Below the pieces are notes generated by a model, which worked only from the letters and a program-made list of their open reading frames with translations, was not told the origin of the DNA and did no database searches. This document shows, piece by piece, positions 48,558-56,756 of a stretch of DNA of 64,000 nucleotides. The position numbers and the translations under genes are program-made. Each line of letters opens with the position of its first letter. The first letter of the stretch is position 1. This stretch comes from Bacteriovorax sp. MedPE-SWde. GTDB taxonomy: Bacteria > Bdellovibrionota > Bacteriovoracia > Bacteriovoracales > Bacteriovoracaceae. The stretch spans positions 1 through 64,000 of the forward strand of contig MPCU01000003.1 of NCBI GenBank assembly GCA_001874305.1, given 5' to 3'.

Positions 48558-48977
48558 TTAATTTAACTTTTGCTTGGATTCCCAATAAATATAGAGAGAT
48601 GCCGCTGTCAGTACGATAGTAAATATAATAAAATCCAGAGCTTCTTTAATACCAATAGAGAATGTCATACTCAGTGTAAAAGTTATTAGCAAAGCAATAC
48701 ATACAATTGAAGTTTCTTTCATACGGATACCAACGATTAAGAAAACCGCTAAGATAACTTCTAGAATAGTTATCAAATAACCGAGGACATCAGAAAGACC
48801 TCTTGGGAACCAAGGGTTTAAGGTCGCTGTATATTCCAAGAACGTTTCAAAATTCCCCCAGACTACGCCGTTGTTCCCGGCCGGGCCAAGTAGACTAAGA
48901 CGATCTGCAACTACCCATAAGAATATTATAGCTAGTAGAGCTCTAGTTAAGATGAAAGTATATTTTCTGAATTTCAT
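48558..48977 (-). CDS. DoxX-family membrane protein
   Basis: 139 residues with four hydrophobic segments. DoxX features are the RALLAIIFLWVVADRLSLLGP start, the NPWFPRGLSDVLGYLITILEVILAVFLIVGI middle and a short final helix. DoxX-type proteins are membrane subunits linked to quinone or oxidative-stress chemistry in some organisms. An AAGGAG SD is present. A 25-bp perfect dyad overlaps its promoter, suggesting repression by the neighbouring Rrf2 regulator. Confidence 0.85.
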   Translation of the reverse strand: MKFRKYTFILTRALLAIIFLWVVADRLSLLGPAGNNGVVWGNFETFLEYTATLNPWFPRGLSDVLGYLITILEVILAVFLIVGIRMKETSIVCIALLITFTLSMTFSIGIKEALDFIIFTIVLTAASLYIYWESKQKLN

Positions 48978-48994
48978 TTAATAACTCCTTTACG

Positions 48995-49019
48995 ATTAAG
49001 GATAATTTATATCCTTAAT
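48995..49019. promoter_or_regulatory. Operator-like dyad at the DoxX promoter
   Basis: ATTAAGGAT, 7 bp, ATCCTTAAT: perfect 9-bp arms. On the minus strand it contains TATAAAT, the likely -10 of the DoxX gene, so a bound regulator would block transcription. The overall form AAGGAT-N7-ATCCTT resembles sites of Rrf2-type regulators such as NsrR. Confidence 0.65.
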
Positions 49020-49147
49020 GTGGCTGATGCAAGTAAATTTAAAGAATAAAGCATGATGTATCGTGATTTCAAATGCTTATTGCATGTTTTACATGGAGTT
49101 AATTGATGATAACCTTTTGCTTAAGCGTTTTTATAATAGGAGATAAA

Positions 49148-50452
49148 GTGAAATATATTCTATCGCTACTACTTTTGTTAAGTTGTAGTAATGTCCCTCA
49201 AAGAGTGAATCCAAAATATGAGAAACTAGATAAGTACTTAGACCTAGTTGAAAGTTATGAAAAAGGTATGGGATCTGTCGCTATTCTTAAAAGTGGAAAA
49301 ATTGAATACACAAGACATTTTACTTCTATAGAAGAGCCAAGCTCTCCGGTTTATAGAATAGGATCTATAACAAAGACTTATACCGCTGTTCTTATCTTAA
49401 GATTGATTGAGGAAGGAAAACTGAGTTTAGATACTAAACTTTCAAAGTTCTATAAGAATATTTCTAACTCAAAGAAAATTACAGTCGAACATCTTTTAAA
49501 ACATAGGTCAGGTCTTCCTAATATGACTTCTCAATCTGACTATCTTAAATACTTTGAAGAGCAAGTAACAGAAAAAGTTCAAATAGATAGATTTAAAACA
49601 TATAAACTTGAGTTTAAACCAGGTTCTAAATATGCATACTCAAATACTGGTTATGTTCTCTTATCTTATATAGCAGAGAAAGTATCATCGCTTTCTTATC
49701 AGCAGCTCTTAGAGAAATATATTACAAGTCCTTTGAATTTGAAAAAGACTTTTGTTTACGACAAATATAATCCACGTACTTCAGAAGTTAAGAGTTATGA
49801 AAAGGGTGCAGTTTGGGAAAAATCTAGCAATACTCATGAATCGGTTCCTACCGGTGCCGGAGCAATTTCATCTACTCCAAAAGAAGTTGCGATCTTCCTA
49901 AGAGCTATCTTTAAAGGTGAATTACTATCTAATAATAGTCTGAAAGAAATGAGATCGCTAAGTGATGGTTATGGGCTAGGGATAACGACTTTTCCTTATA
50001 ATACAAAGAAGGCCTTTGGACATAGTGGAGGTATTGATGGCTATAGATCTATCGTTGGATACATAGAAGAAGATGATCTTGTCTTTACTCAACTAACAAA
50101 TGGTATGGCCACGAGTTTTAATGATATCTCTATAGCTATATTAGCTTCATACTATCAAAAATCTTTTGAGTTACCACAATATAAAAGGTCTATTGCTGTT
50201 TCTGATGACATCTTAAAAAAATATAGTGGCACTTATTCTGCAAAGTCATTTCCATTAAAGCTTACATTTCGTAGTAAGAATGGAGTATTACTAGGTCTGG
50301 CATCTGGTCCTGGTCAATCCGAGATACCTTTTGAAGCTACAACAAATGAAGACTTCTCTTATATGAGAGCGGGAATAAAATTGAAGTTTAGCGATGACGG
50401 AAAGAATCTTGATTTTACTCAAGGGAAAACTTTTAAGCTAAAAAAAGAATAA
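49148..50452 (+). CDS. Serine hydrolase lipoprotein of the beta-lactamase/DD-peptidase fold
   Basis: 434 residues from the GTG at 49148, which has a good GGAG SD six bases upstream; longer in-frame starts have none. A lipoprotein signal has lipobox LLSC with Cys13. The class C beta-lactamase/DD-peptidase motifs are S73-I-T-K76 (SxxK), YSNTGY (YxN) and HSGG. A C-terminal beta domain follows. It could be a DD-peptidase, esterase or related serine hydrolase in the periplasm; clinical-type beta-lactamase activity should not be assumed. It ends upstream of a strong hairpin shared with the convergent VOC gene. Confidence 0.88.
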   Translation: MKYILSLLLLLSCSNVPQRVNPKYEKLDKYLDLVESYEKGMGSVAILKSGKIEYTRHFTSIEEPSSPVYRIGSITKTYTAVLILRLIEEGKLSLDTKLSKFYKNISNSKKITVEHLLKHRSGLPNMTSQSDYLKYFEEQVTEKVQIDRFKTYKLEFKPGSKYAYSNTGYVLLSYIAEKVSSLSYQQLLEKYITSPLNLKKTFVYDKYNPRTSEVKSYEKGAVWEKSSNTHESVPTGAGAISSTPKEVAIFLRAIFKGELLSNNSLKEMRSLSDGYGLGITTFPYNTKKAFGHSGGIDGYRSIVGYIEEDDLVFTQLTNGMATSFNDISIAILASYYQKSFELPQYKRSIAVSDDILKKYSGTYSAKSFPLKLTFRSKNGVLLGLASGPGQSEIPFEATTNEDFSYMRAGIKLKFSDDGKNLDFTQGKTFKLKKE

Positions 50453-50471
50453 TATAATAGGAAAGCCTTCT

Positions 50472-50505
50472 GTCTTTTACGCTTAGCAGATTAAGCGTAA
50501 AAGAC
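50472..50505. terminator. Terminator hairpin partly inside a coding sequence
   Basis: A perfect 14-bp stem (GTCTTTTACGCTTA / TAAGCGTAAAAGAC) with a 6-nt loop, then TATTTTGTT on the plus strand. The right arm is the last four codons and stop of the VOC gene at 50491(-). It should end the serine hydrolase transcript. Confidence 0.8.
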
Positions 50506-50847
50506 TATTTTGTTCTTATCTAAATCTCTTGTATAGGCCGAAAACTTTGGTCCTCTTTGGTTAGGTTCACCTTCACTAGAGCCACCTAGCTCGAGAACTT
50601 TTTCATACAGTCTTTTTACTTCTTCAATAGAGCCAACATTGAGGCCGATCATTGTTCCGTTACCATTTGTTGCCGGTTCTTCGTTAAAGGGCTTTGCAAG
50701 TGCAAACGTAAAGTCATCACACTGCCAGAATGTCATCCTGTCATTTGCGAAAACTTGGTTAACTTCAGTTTGTTCAAAGAGTGAATCATAGAACTTAACT
50801 GATTCTTCCATATTATTAGTTCCGAGAACACAATAGTCCATTTTCAT
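50491..50847 (-). CDS. VOC/glyoxalase-superfamily protein
   Basis: 118 residues. One VOC module pair is visible: it starts MDYCVLGTNNMEESVKFYDSLF, has FALAKPFNEEP and GLNVGSIEEVKRLYEKVLELGG, and ends FSAYTRDLDKNKIVFYA, typical of the PhnB/glyoxalase-like group. Metal ligands are not complete, so a binding rather than catalytic role is possible. An AGGAG SD lies 8 nt before the ATG. It is divergent from the LysR/cupin pair and probably part of the same regulatory unit. Confidence 0.85.
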   Translation of the reverse strand: MKMDYCVLGTNNMEESVKFYDSLFEQTEVNQVFANDRMTFWQCDDFTFALAKPFNEEPATNGNGTMIGLNVGSIEEVKRLYEKVLELGGSSEGEPNQRGPKFSAYTRDLDKNKIVFYA

Positions 50848-50926
50848 ATCTAATACTCCTACTCATAGAGAGTTATAATTAATATATTGATTATACATGT
50901 TCTGATCTATTTAAAAATGCTAATGT

Positions 50927-50953
50927 ATGCATATTACCTATGCATAAATGCAT
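50927..50953. promoter_or_regulatory. Three ATGCAT palindromes between VOC and LysR genes
   Basis: ATGCAT occurs at 50927-50932, 50940-50945 and 50948-50953. The first and last are flanked by TAATGT and GTATTA, giving a larger near-symmetrical unit. The position between a VOC gene and a divergent LysR gene makes them candidate LysR half-sites. Confidence 0.4.
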
Positions 50954-50979
50954 GTATTAAATATTTGTGGGAGTCCTCA

Positions 50980-51873
50980 ATGAACTTAAAATCAATTAAC
51001 TTTGACTGGAATAAGATCAAAGCTTTTCTAATAGTAGCTGAAGAAGGTTCTTTCTCTGCAGCAGCAAAAATACTTAATAGTACTCAGTCTACAATGGGAC
51101 GACAAATAGCTGCCTTAGAAGAAGAGTTGGAGATCGTTCTATTTGAAAGAGTAGGGAGAGGGATAGAGTTAACCCCTACAGGTATAGAGTTATTAGAAGA
51201 AGTTCGTAAGATGGCTTCGGCCGCAAATCAGATCTCCCTGGTTGCAGCAGGAAAAAAGACTGAAATTGAAGGTAATATCTGTATCTCAGCATCAGAATCT
51301 ACTTCGATCTTTATTCTTCCTAAAATTTTAGAGAAGATTAAAAAGAAATTTCCAAATATCACAGTTGAGGTTATTACAGATAATAAGTCTAATGATCTCC
51401 TTCGAAGGGAAGCTGACATTGCAATTAGACACTATCGTCCACAATCAGGTGAACTTGTAATTAGGAAGGTCAGAGATGACAAGGGCTACTTATATGCTTC
51501 CAAGAAGTATTTAAAACAATTAGGACAAATTAAAAATTCGAAAGATCTAAGTAAAGCTAATTTTATAGGGTTCACTGAAAATAACGAATATATCAATACC
51601 TTTAAAAAGCTAGGTGTTGAACTTACCAGCGAGAACTTTGCCACTTTATCTGGTAATCAAATTCTTCATTATGAGTTAATAAAGAATGGTGTCGGTTTAG
51701 GAGTGTTACCCGAGTACGTAGGGTCTAAGGAAAAGAAAATAATGAAAGCCTTAGAAAAGATGCCATCGATTCCTATGGAGACTTGGCTTGTAGTACATAG
51801 AGAATTAAATACGAGTGTTAAAATAAGAACTGTCTTTGATTTTTTAGCGAATGAGATTCAAGATTTTAAATAA
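50980..51873 (+). CDS. LysR-family transcriptional regulator
   Basis: 297 residues from the ATG at 50980, preceded by GTGGGAGT as SD; the 31-residue upstream extension runs through the ATGCAT repeats and is not credible. The winged helix is NFDWNKIKAFLIVAEEGSFSAAAKILNSTQSTMGRQIAALEEELEIVLFERVGRGIELTPTG, with an effector domain after residue 90. It is divergent from the VOC gene and followed 19 bp later by a cupin gene. It probably autoregulates and controls one or both neighbours. Confidence 0.92.
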   Translation: MNLKSINFDWNKIKAFLIVAEEGSFSAAAKILNSTQSTMGRQIAALEEELEIVLFERVGRGIELTPTGIELLEEVRKMASAANQISLVAAGKKTEIEGNICISASESTSIFILPKILEKIKKKFPNITVEVITDNKSNDLLRREADIAIRHYRPQSGELVIRKVRDDKGYLYASKKYLKQLGQIKNSKDLSKANFIGFTENNEYINTFKKLGVELTSENFATLSGNQILHYELIKNGVGLGVLPEYVGSKEKKIMKALEKMPSIPMETWLVVHRELNTSVKIRTVFDFLANEIQDFK

Positions 51874-51892
51874 TTTTATAATAGGAGATAAA

Positions 51893-52264
51893 ATGTCATT
51901 AGATATCGAGAAGGTAAATGTTTTAGAAAAAAGTAAATTATTTCAAGACACATGGGCGCCTCGAATATTAGGAGAGCTTAATGGACAGCATGTTAAGGTT
52001 GCTTATTTTGAAGGAGAGTTCGGTTGGCATCATCACGAATTAGAAGATGAGATGTTCTATGTTATTTCGGGAGAAATAAATATTGAAACTAGAACAGAAA
52101 CGTTCAATTTAAAAGAAAATGAATTTGTGATTATTCCAAAAGGTGTAGAACACAACCCTAATGCTAAAAAAAAATCTCTGGTAATGCTTTTGGAACCCCT
52201 GTCGACTTTGAATACTGGAAACACTGTTACTCAAAATACAGTTAGAAATCCAGAGAAGATTTAG
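51893..52264 (+). CDS. Small cupin protein
   Basis: 123 residues from the ATG at 51893 with an AGGAG SD; an in-frame start 42 bases earlier lies inside the LysR gene. The cupin motifs are GEFGWHHHELEDEMFYVISGE (two or three His and a Glu as metal ligands) and FVIIPKGVEHNP. It could be a metal-dependent isomerase or dioxygenase, or a binding protein. It is co-transcribed with the LysR regulator. Confidence 0.87.
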   Translation: MSLDIEKVNVLEKSKLFQDTWAPRILGELNGQHVKVAYFEGEFGWHHHELEDEMFYVISGEINIETRTETFNLKENEFVIIPKGVEHNPNAKKKSLVMLLEPLSTLNTGNTVTQNTVRNPEKI

Positions 52265-52303
52265 TTTAAGTAACTGTAGTTTGATATTAAGATTGCACCA
52301 TGA

Positions 52304-52858
52304 TTATAGTTTATCACTATTGGCAATCGACAGCTTTGGCCAAAGTTTAAGCCAAGACTTTTTATGAATTCTCTCATTAAATAACGTCATATCTTTTAAG
52401 GAAGGAACGGGTCTTAATGTTAATGATTCTATATCTTTTAAGCCGTGTGGAGTTATCAATATGAGATTGTTATCGACAGTCAATCTTATACCTATGCAGG
52501 TTGCAGTCTCTATCCAGTCTGATATGGCCTGCTCTGTGGAGTTATATGGTTGCTTATTATGCCATAGGTGAGTTCGTGCTTGATTTATTACTTCCCATTT
52601 TATGTTACTAGCTTGCTTGCTCAATTTAGCTTCAAGCTCTTTTTCATACTCTTTAGATGTATTTTTCTTATCTAGAAAAACTACGTCAATGTCTGATAGA
52701 GGAGTACTTTCACTATATTGATGTAGAAAGTCCCAGGCCTTATTTCTCACAAAACCAGCACCTATCCAACAGTCTGGAAGGTCTAGATCTCTAACTAATT
52801 TGAGAATATTCATCATCCATTCGTCATTATGAATTTCATTTAACAGAGTGTCTTTCAT
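52304..52858 (-). CDS. DUF925/NTP_transf_6 nucleotidyltransferase-like protein
   Basis: 184 residues. Family features are LDLPDCWIGAGFVRNKAWDFLHQY, then SDIDVVFLD (the D-x-D of the nucleotidyltransferase fold), WEVINQARTHLWH, and TATCIGIRL. The family is widespread and has no established substrate. The minus-strand TACAAT ends 6 nt before the ATG, with no SD, so the mRNA is probably leaderless. Confidence 0.9.
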   Translation of the reverse strand: MKDTLLNEIHNDEWMMNILKLVRDLDLPDCWIGAGFVRNKAWDFLHQYSESTPLSDIDVVFLDKKNTSKEYEKELEAKLSKQASNIKWEVINQARTHLWHNKQPYNSTEQAISDWIETATCIGIRLTVDNNLILITPHGLKDIESLTLRPVPSLKDMTLFNERIHKKSWLKLWPKLSIANSDKL

Positions 52859-52892
52859 AGATAGATTGTAAACGTTAGTATTAATTATGAAA

Positions 52893-53732
52893 CTATAGTT
52901 TTTTAAATTCTGGTATACCTAATGTATTCTCAATTGATTGTTTTTGAGTTGACCAATGACTTCCACCATAAACAATCATAACGTTATTATTCTCCTTAAA
53001 GGCCTCTTCAATAACAGAAATTGTGTATTGATCTCTAAGAATACAAATTGCAGATGAAACTCTTTGGGTTAATAAATCACCGCTTACATAAGGTGCACAT
53101 GTCTCTGGAATGAGACCGCCTATACTAAACTCTTTTAAATTGTTTAACTCAAACCATTCATGGAAATCACTTAGACTATAGCTTACATCCAAATCAAGTA
53201 AGGATACTTTGCTGTCAATATGGTCTTTAAATTCTTTTTCAATAGATAGTGTATCTAATATTCTTGCTTCTTTTGCCTGAAATATTTGTTGAGTAAATGT
53301 GTAGAAAATATAATCCTCTGTTTTAAACTCATGGTTTAATAATTCATTATAAATATATATCTCTTTTGGTTCACCACCAATAAATGAGATATTTAAAGAA
53401 GCTGATGTTTTGATTGTAAAGGCCGTTTCAAAACCTTGATATTTGCCATTCTCTCCCTGCTTCTTGGCCCAGTCTATAAATGATAAGGGCGATTCTCCGC
53501 GTGAATTAGGGACACCTTCTACAATTATAAAATCGATTGAGTTTTTCTTTATAGTTTGTTCAATAAGTTTAAATGTCTCAGATTCTTCATCTGTAGAGTG
53601 AAGTGCCGCCACATAATGAAGAAACTTATTTTCATTATTGTAAGTAGCAAGAAAAGGATATTCAAATGGCTCTTTTTGACTAAGCTCGTTTGACCATGGA
53701 AGAACAAGTGACTTATTGAAGTTTAATGGCAT
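52893..53732 (-). CDS. TraB/TIKI-superfamily-like protein
   Basis: 279 residues, no signal peptide. The pattern HYVAALHST near residue 40, FIIVEGVP (an E in the second strand), KEIYIYNEL and a terminal NNNVMIVYGGSHW resembles the TraB/TIKI/ChaN-like hydrolase group, in which these His and Glu residues bind metal. Similarity is modest, so the family is a suggestion. The start overlaps the ATPase gene upstream by 10 bp, which makes them one operon. Confidence 0.55.
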   Translation of the reverse strand: MPLNFNKSLVLPWSNELSQKEPFEYPFLATYNNENKFLHYVAALHSTDEESETFKLIEQTIKKNSIDFIIVEGVPNSRGESPLSFIDWAKKQGENGKYQGFETAFTIKTSASLNISFIGGEPKEIYIYNELLNHEFKTEDYIFYTFTQQIFQAKEARILDTLSIEKEFKDHIDSKVSLLDLDVSYSLSDFHEWFELNNLKEFSIGGLIPETCAPYVSGDLLTQRVSSAICILRDQYTISVIEEAFKENNNVMIVYGGSHWSTQKQSIENTLGIPEFKKL

Positions 53733-54271
53733 ATTAGCTCTTTTCTTAATTCCTTAAGCTGTCTTGGTGATCTAATTATCATAAGATTGCTGTGTAAGAT
53801 ATTTTCTTTGATTGTTTCTATTGCTCTTGGCCCATAAATATCAGGTTGCTCATGAAGTATCCACTTTGCAAATGCATAGTCTACTTGTTCGTTGCAACCC
53901 TCTGCTAAGTCTGGCCTAGTCTTTCCTCTATACTGAAAGTACCTCTTAATACATCTATAAAAACAGAAGAATCTATTAAAATCTAAATATATAACGAGAT
54001 CAGAAGCCTTAGCTCTTTGAGGTAGAGTTTTTTTATAAGCGCCACCTTCAATAATCCATTTCTCTTGTTTGTAGAAACTTAATTGTTTTTCGTACCATTC
54101 TTTGGGATCAGGTCTAGTCCATCCTTCCTGCCAAAAATGTTGGTCCATGTGAATAACGGATATCTCTAATAGTTGAGAAAGTGTTCTTGCGAATGTTGAC
54201 TTACCAGCACCAGAGGAGCCTTGTATTAATATTCGATTAGAATTTCTAACTTTGTCAGCAAAGTGATTCAT
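53723..54271 (-). CDS. P-loop kinase, topology-modulation-protein-like
   Basis: 182 residues. Walker A is G18-S-S-G-A-G-K24-S-T, followed by VIHMDQHFW, WIIEGGAY and YLDFNRFFCFYRCIKRYFQYRGKTRPDLAEGC, the pattern of the FlaR/adenylate-kinase-like 'topology modulation protein' family. It is a probable small-molecule or nucleotide kinase with unknown substrate. It overlaps the TraB-like gene by 10 bp. Confidence 0.88.
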   Translation of the reverse strand: MNHFADKVRNSNRILIQGSSGAGKSTFARTLSQLLEISVIHMDQHFWQEGWTRPDPKEWYEKQLSFYKQEKWIIEGGAYKKTLPQRAKASDLVIYLDFNRFFCFYRCIKRYFQYRGKTRPDLAEGCNEQVDYAFAKWILHEQPDIYGPRAIETIKENILHSNLMIIRSPRQLKELRKELICH

Positions 54272-54278
54272 GTTTTAG

Positions 54279-54584
54279 TTAGTCCTCAGATACATGAATT
54301 TGAATCTGGCCATGAAGTTCATTATTCGCTTTAAACTGTTGGATTTGAATTGATACTTGTTTGTCCGCACTTTTATATAGAACTTGATACTGACTTTGCT
54401 TATTTGTTGAATTTCGAAAGTCTTTAACCTTCTTCAAGACAATACTATTTAACATATTACATTGTTTAGTACTAAGTAAGTTAGTATTAGCATCAACATA
54501 ATAGTGACTTAGTGTTGTATTAAGATCACTTAAGCAGGCCAGTATATTTAAAGAAATCATGGAGACGAATATTATTTTGATCAT
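54279..54584 (-). CDS. Small lipoprotein of unknown function
   Basis: 101 residues with a lipoprotein signal (lipobox ILAC, Cys at 17). The mature part is short, polar and beta-rich, with one further Cys near residue 38. No family is recognised. It ends 7 bp before the P-loop kinase gene and is likely co-transcribed with it. Confidence 0.6.
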   Translation of the reverse strand: MIKIIFVSMISLNILACLSDLNTTLSHYYVDANTNLLSTKQCNMLNSIVLKKVKDFRNSTNKQSQYQVLYKSADKQVSIQIQQFKANNELHGQIQIHVSED

Positions 54585-54841
54585 ACGAAATTAAACATTT
54601 CTACTTCAGTACTGTAAAGATAAAAAATGGTTCCAACACATATCTCCATTAATTGCTCCTTTTTGTCGTCTATTCAACCGTTTAGGGAGTTTTAGAGTTT
54701 GACGAGGAAGTAGTGTGATTATAAAAAGTGACTATTTTTATTACAATATATATAAGTTTTTCTGCTTTTATATATATCGATACTAAAAGAAGTAAAATAG
54801 TGAAGACTTATTATTTATTGGGTAACCCATTGGAGATTTTA

Positions 54842-55426
54842 ATGATCAAAACTATTTTTATGTCATCACTACTCGTATCCATTTCAGCCCTTGCTACTGA
54901 ATCCTATAATAATTTTCAACACGTTTCTCATTTGGTTGAGAAAGAGTTTTATCCAATAGCAAGACAGTTAGAACTGACTCCACACTTTAAAGGGTTTGTA
55001 GTTAAAGATGGAGTTGTTTATGCAAAAATTAATGGAGCTGAACTTGATTTTAAAATATATCCTAGAAAAATTGATTTAAAAAAACCGTCACAATATTCAA
55101 GGAAAATGAAGTATAAAGTTCCGTTTCCAACTCCAGGCTCTTGTCAAAGCCTTGCTATAAAAAATATCGCAGATGGTTCTTTAGCTTCAGTTGATTACGA
55201 GTTTGCTAACATTAAAAACGATAGATTATTATGGTTTTGTGGTGACAATCCTCAAATTAGCTTCATTAAGAGCTATAAGACGTCTTTTTTTAAAGAAGAA
55301 GCCATTATTGATCACCGACTATCTGTAAATAAAGATAATCATCTTTCATGTAATTTTAGGGTAAGCGGTATGATGAATCATGTAATTAATGGGCTAGGTA
55401 AAAATTGTCCTCAAATGACAGAATAA
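54842..55426 (+). CDS. Secreted protein of unknown function
   Basis: 194 residues from the ATG at 54842, chosen for its GGAG SD seven bases upstream and the Sec signal peptide that follows (about 1-17, ISALA). A longer in-frame reading to 54728 adds a hydrophobic stretch but has no SD. The mature protein has four cysteines (GSCQSL, WFCGDN, LSCNFR, KNCPQ). No family is recognised. A terminator follows 44 bp after the stop. Confidence 0.7.
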   Translation: MIKTIFMSSLLVSISALATESYNNFQHVSHLVEKEFYPIARQLELTPHFKGFVVKDGVVYAKINGAELDFKIYPRKIDLKKPSQYSRKMKYKVPFPTPGSCQSLAIKNIADGSLASVDYEFANIKNDRLLWFCGDNPQISFIKSYKTSFFKEEAIIDHRLSVNKDNHLSCNFRVSGMMNHVINGLGKNCPQMTE

Positions 55427-55470
55427 TTTGTAATAAGTAAATAATCAAAATATAGCTTGGTAATAAAATT

Positions 55471-55492
55471 GGAGACTCAGGTCTCCTTTTTT
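55471..55492 (+). terminator. Intrinsic terminator
   Basis: GGAGAC / GTCTCC stem (6 bp) with a TCAG loop and six T residues. It ends the transcript of the secreted protein at 54842. Confidence 0.85.
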
Positions 55493-55567
55493 GTTTACTC
55501 AATAAGTTCTGAGCATGTTGTAATAGAGGAGGAAACAAAATAGGTTAAGGTTATAAAGGTAAATTCG

Positions 55568-55978
55568 ATGGCAAGAGAAAGATTTGTAGATTTTATGATT
55601 GGTGAGTGGGTACAGTTCGGAATTGGTATTCTTCATGGTGAGCCTGTTGAACCTGAAACCTATAATGAAAAATTTGAATTAAAAGACGGGAATACTCTTC
55701 TGGTAACACATGACTGTTTTGGAGACTGGGAAACGAATGAAATGAATTTTTTCGAAGATGAAGATAGAGTAAAAATGATTCAAGGTGATTTAGTTGCTGA
55801 AGGATTTAGAGAGGGGAATGTATATATCCTTGCGGGAAAAGAGGATGATTCTGAGATTAAATTTAAGCTCTATATGATGGGTGATAAATTTATTCAGCAT
55901 AGGGAAGTTCTGAGACAAGGGCATGTTGTGCAAGTTGATATGTCTTATCTTGTTAGAAAGAAGAAAGCCTCTAACTAA
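55568..55978 (+). CDS. Hypothetical protein
   Basis: 136 residues, soluble and acidic, beta-rich (FELKDGNTLLVTHDCFGDWETNEMNFF, FKLYMMGDKFIQHREVLRQG). The overall impression is of a lipocalin-like or 'DUF1579-like' barrel, but no family can be named. Its final codons form the left arm and loop of its own terminator. Confidence 0.65.
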   Translation: MARERFVDFMIGEWVQFGIGILHGEPVEPETYNEKFELKDGNTLLVTHDCFGDWETNEMNFFEDEDRVKMIQGDLVAEGFREGNVYILAGKEDDSEIKFKLYMMGDKFIQHREVLRQGHVVQVDMSYLVRKKKASN

Positions 55979-55987
55979 AGAGGCTTT
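55964..55987 (+). terminator. Terminator spanning the stop codon
   Basis: AAAGCCTC / GAGGCTTT, an 8-bp stem, with the stop codon TAA (55976-55978) in the loop and T residues after. Transcription termination is thus built into the end of the gene. Confidence 0.75.
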
Positions 55988-55997
55988 TTAAACTTAA

Positions 55998-56465
55998 TCA
56001 TTCATTTTTTTTTCTATAGTATCCCTTCAGAGCTCCAATTTGGTTTTTACTCAACCCCGAAATATAGCTTTTTAAGATAAAGAAACGATATAGTATCTCT
56101 GCTGATATCTTTCTTGCTTTAGGAGAGTTGATATAGAGAAGCAGTAAAGTTAGGCCAAACTCAGAAATATCGACTTTTCGATACTCTCGTTCTCGTCCTT
56201 TAGGTCCTGATAAGTACTTGTTTTCTGTGAAGTTCTTACATAGCCCATATTTGGGCTCTGTACCGAGTTCAGCTTTACAGTTATCAATTGCCCGTAATAC
56301 ATGCTTATGTTTCATGTCAAAATGCTCGGCTATTTTTAAGGAGTCACTAACTGGTCCAAAAGGTGTATCTCGAATCCAAACATCACCCATCACGTGTTCA
56401 TTAACCAAATCCTTAAGCCTTGGAGGTCGTTTTTCAAATGGTTTATCTATTCTAAAGTTACTCAT
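55998..56465 (-). CDS. Phage regulatory protein of the Rha (pRha) family
   Basis: 155 residues. The Rha domain is clear: SDSLKIAEHFDMKHKHVLRAIDNCKAEL, then NFTENKYLSGPKGREREYRKVDISEFGLTLLLLYINSPKARKISAEILYRFFILKS. Rha proteins occur in lambdoid and other prophages and act as antirepressors or regulators of lysogeny. Here it is alone, with a good SD (GAGGAG), beside the 3' end of a tRNA gene, and no integrase or structural phage genes are in view. It may be a leftover from an excised or decayed element. Confidence 0.85.
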   Translation of the reverse strand: MSNFRIDKPFEKRPPRLKDLVNEHVMGDVWIRDTPFGPVSDSLKIAEHFDMKHKHVLRAIDNCKAELGTEPKYGLCKNFTENKYLSGPKGREREYRKVDISEFGLTLLLLYINSPKARKISAEILYRFFILKSYISGLSKNQIGALKGYYRKKNE

Positions 56466-56564
56466 AAATTCTCCTCAGTAAGAGTAAACTTATGAGGTAT
56501 CAAGATTTACTGATGGGGATTACTTTTATCCGTTTGAGTTGTGGTATTTTTTCTTAAATGAAAT

Positions 56565-56596
56565 AAAAAAGCCTAATCCGAAGACTAGGCTTTTTT
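56565..56596 (-). terminator. Terminator of the tRNA transcript
   Basis: AAAAAAGCCTA / TAGGCTTTTTT: a GCCTA/TAGGC core extended by A:T pairs, with the U-run on the minus strand immediately downstream of the tRNA 3' end. It separates the tRNA from the Rha gene. Confidence 0.8.
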
Positions 56597-56603
56597 AATT
56601 AAA

Positions 56604-56680
56604 TGGTGGGTCATCGGTGACTTGAACACCGGACCACCGCGTTATGAGCGCGGGGCTCTAACCAACTGAGCTAATGACCC
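56604..56680 (-). tRNA. tRNA with CAU anticodon (Ile2 or Met)
   Basis: A complete cloverleaf on the minus strand: acceptor GGGTCAT/ATGACCC, D-arm AGCTCAGTTGGTTAGAGC, anticodon arm CCGCG-CTCATAA-CGCGG, T-arm CGGTG-TTCAAGT-CACCG, and an encoded CCA (56606-56604). The anticodon is CAU. With CTCATAA it may be elongator Met, or Ile2 whose C34 is changed to lysidine; the acceptor stem does not look like initiator tRNA. Confidence 0.93.
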
Positions 56681-56756
56681 TCATTTGGTGAGTTAATAAG
56701 ATACTCTATTTCTATGACATTTTGCAATTCTCAATGCGAAAAAAATGAAAATAATT

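Noticed and set aside
49148-50452. Calling the serine hydrolase an antibiotic-resistance beta-lactamase
   Set aside because: SxxK, YxN and HSGG motifs are shared by DD-peptidases and esterases; sequence alone does not show beta-lactam hydrolysis.
50887-50979. 31-residue N-terminal extension of the LysR protein at 50980
   Set aside because: It runs through palindromic promoter DNA, has no SD, and the normal LysR start is at 50980.
54728-54841. 38-residue hydrophobic extension of the secreted protein at 54842
   Set aside because: No SD; the ATG at 54842 has GGAG at proper spacing and a normal signal peptide follows.
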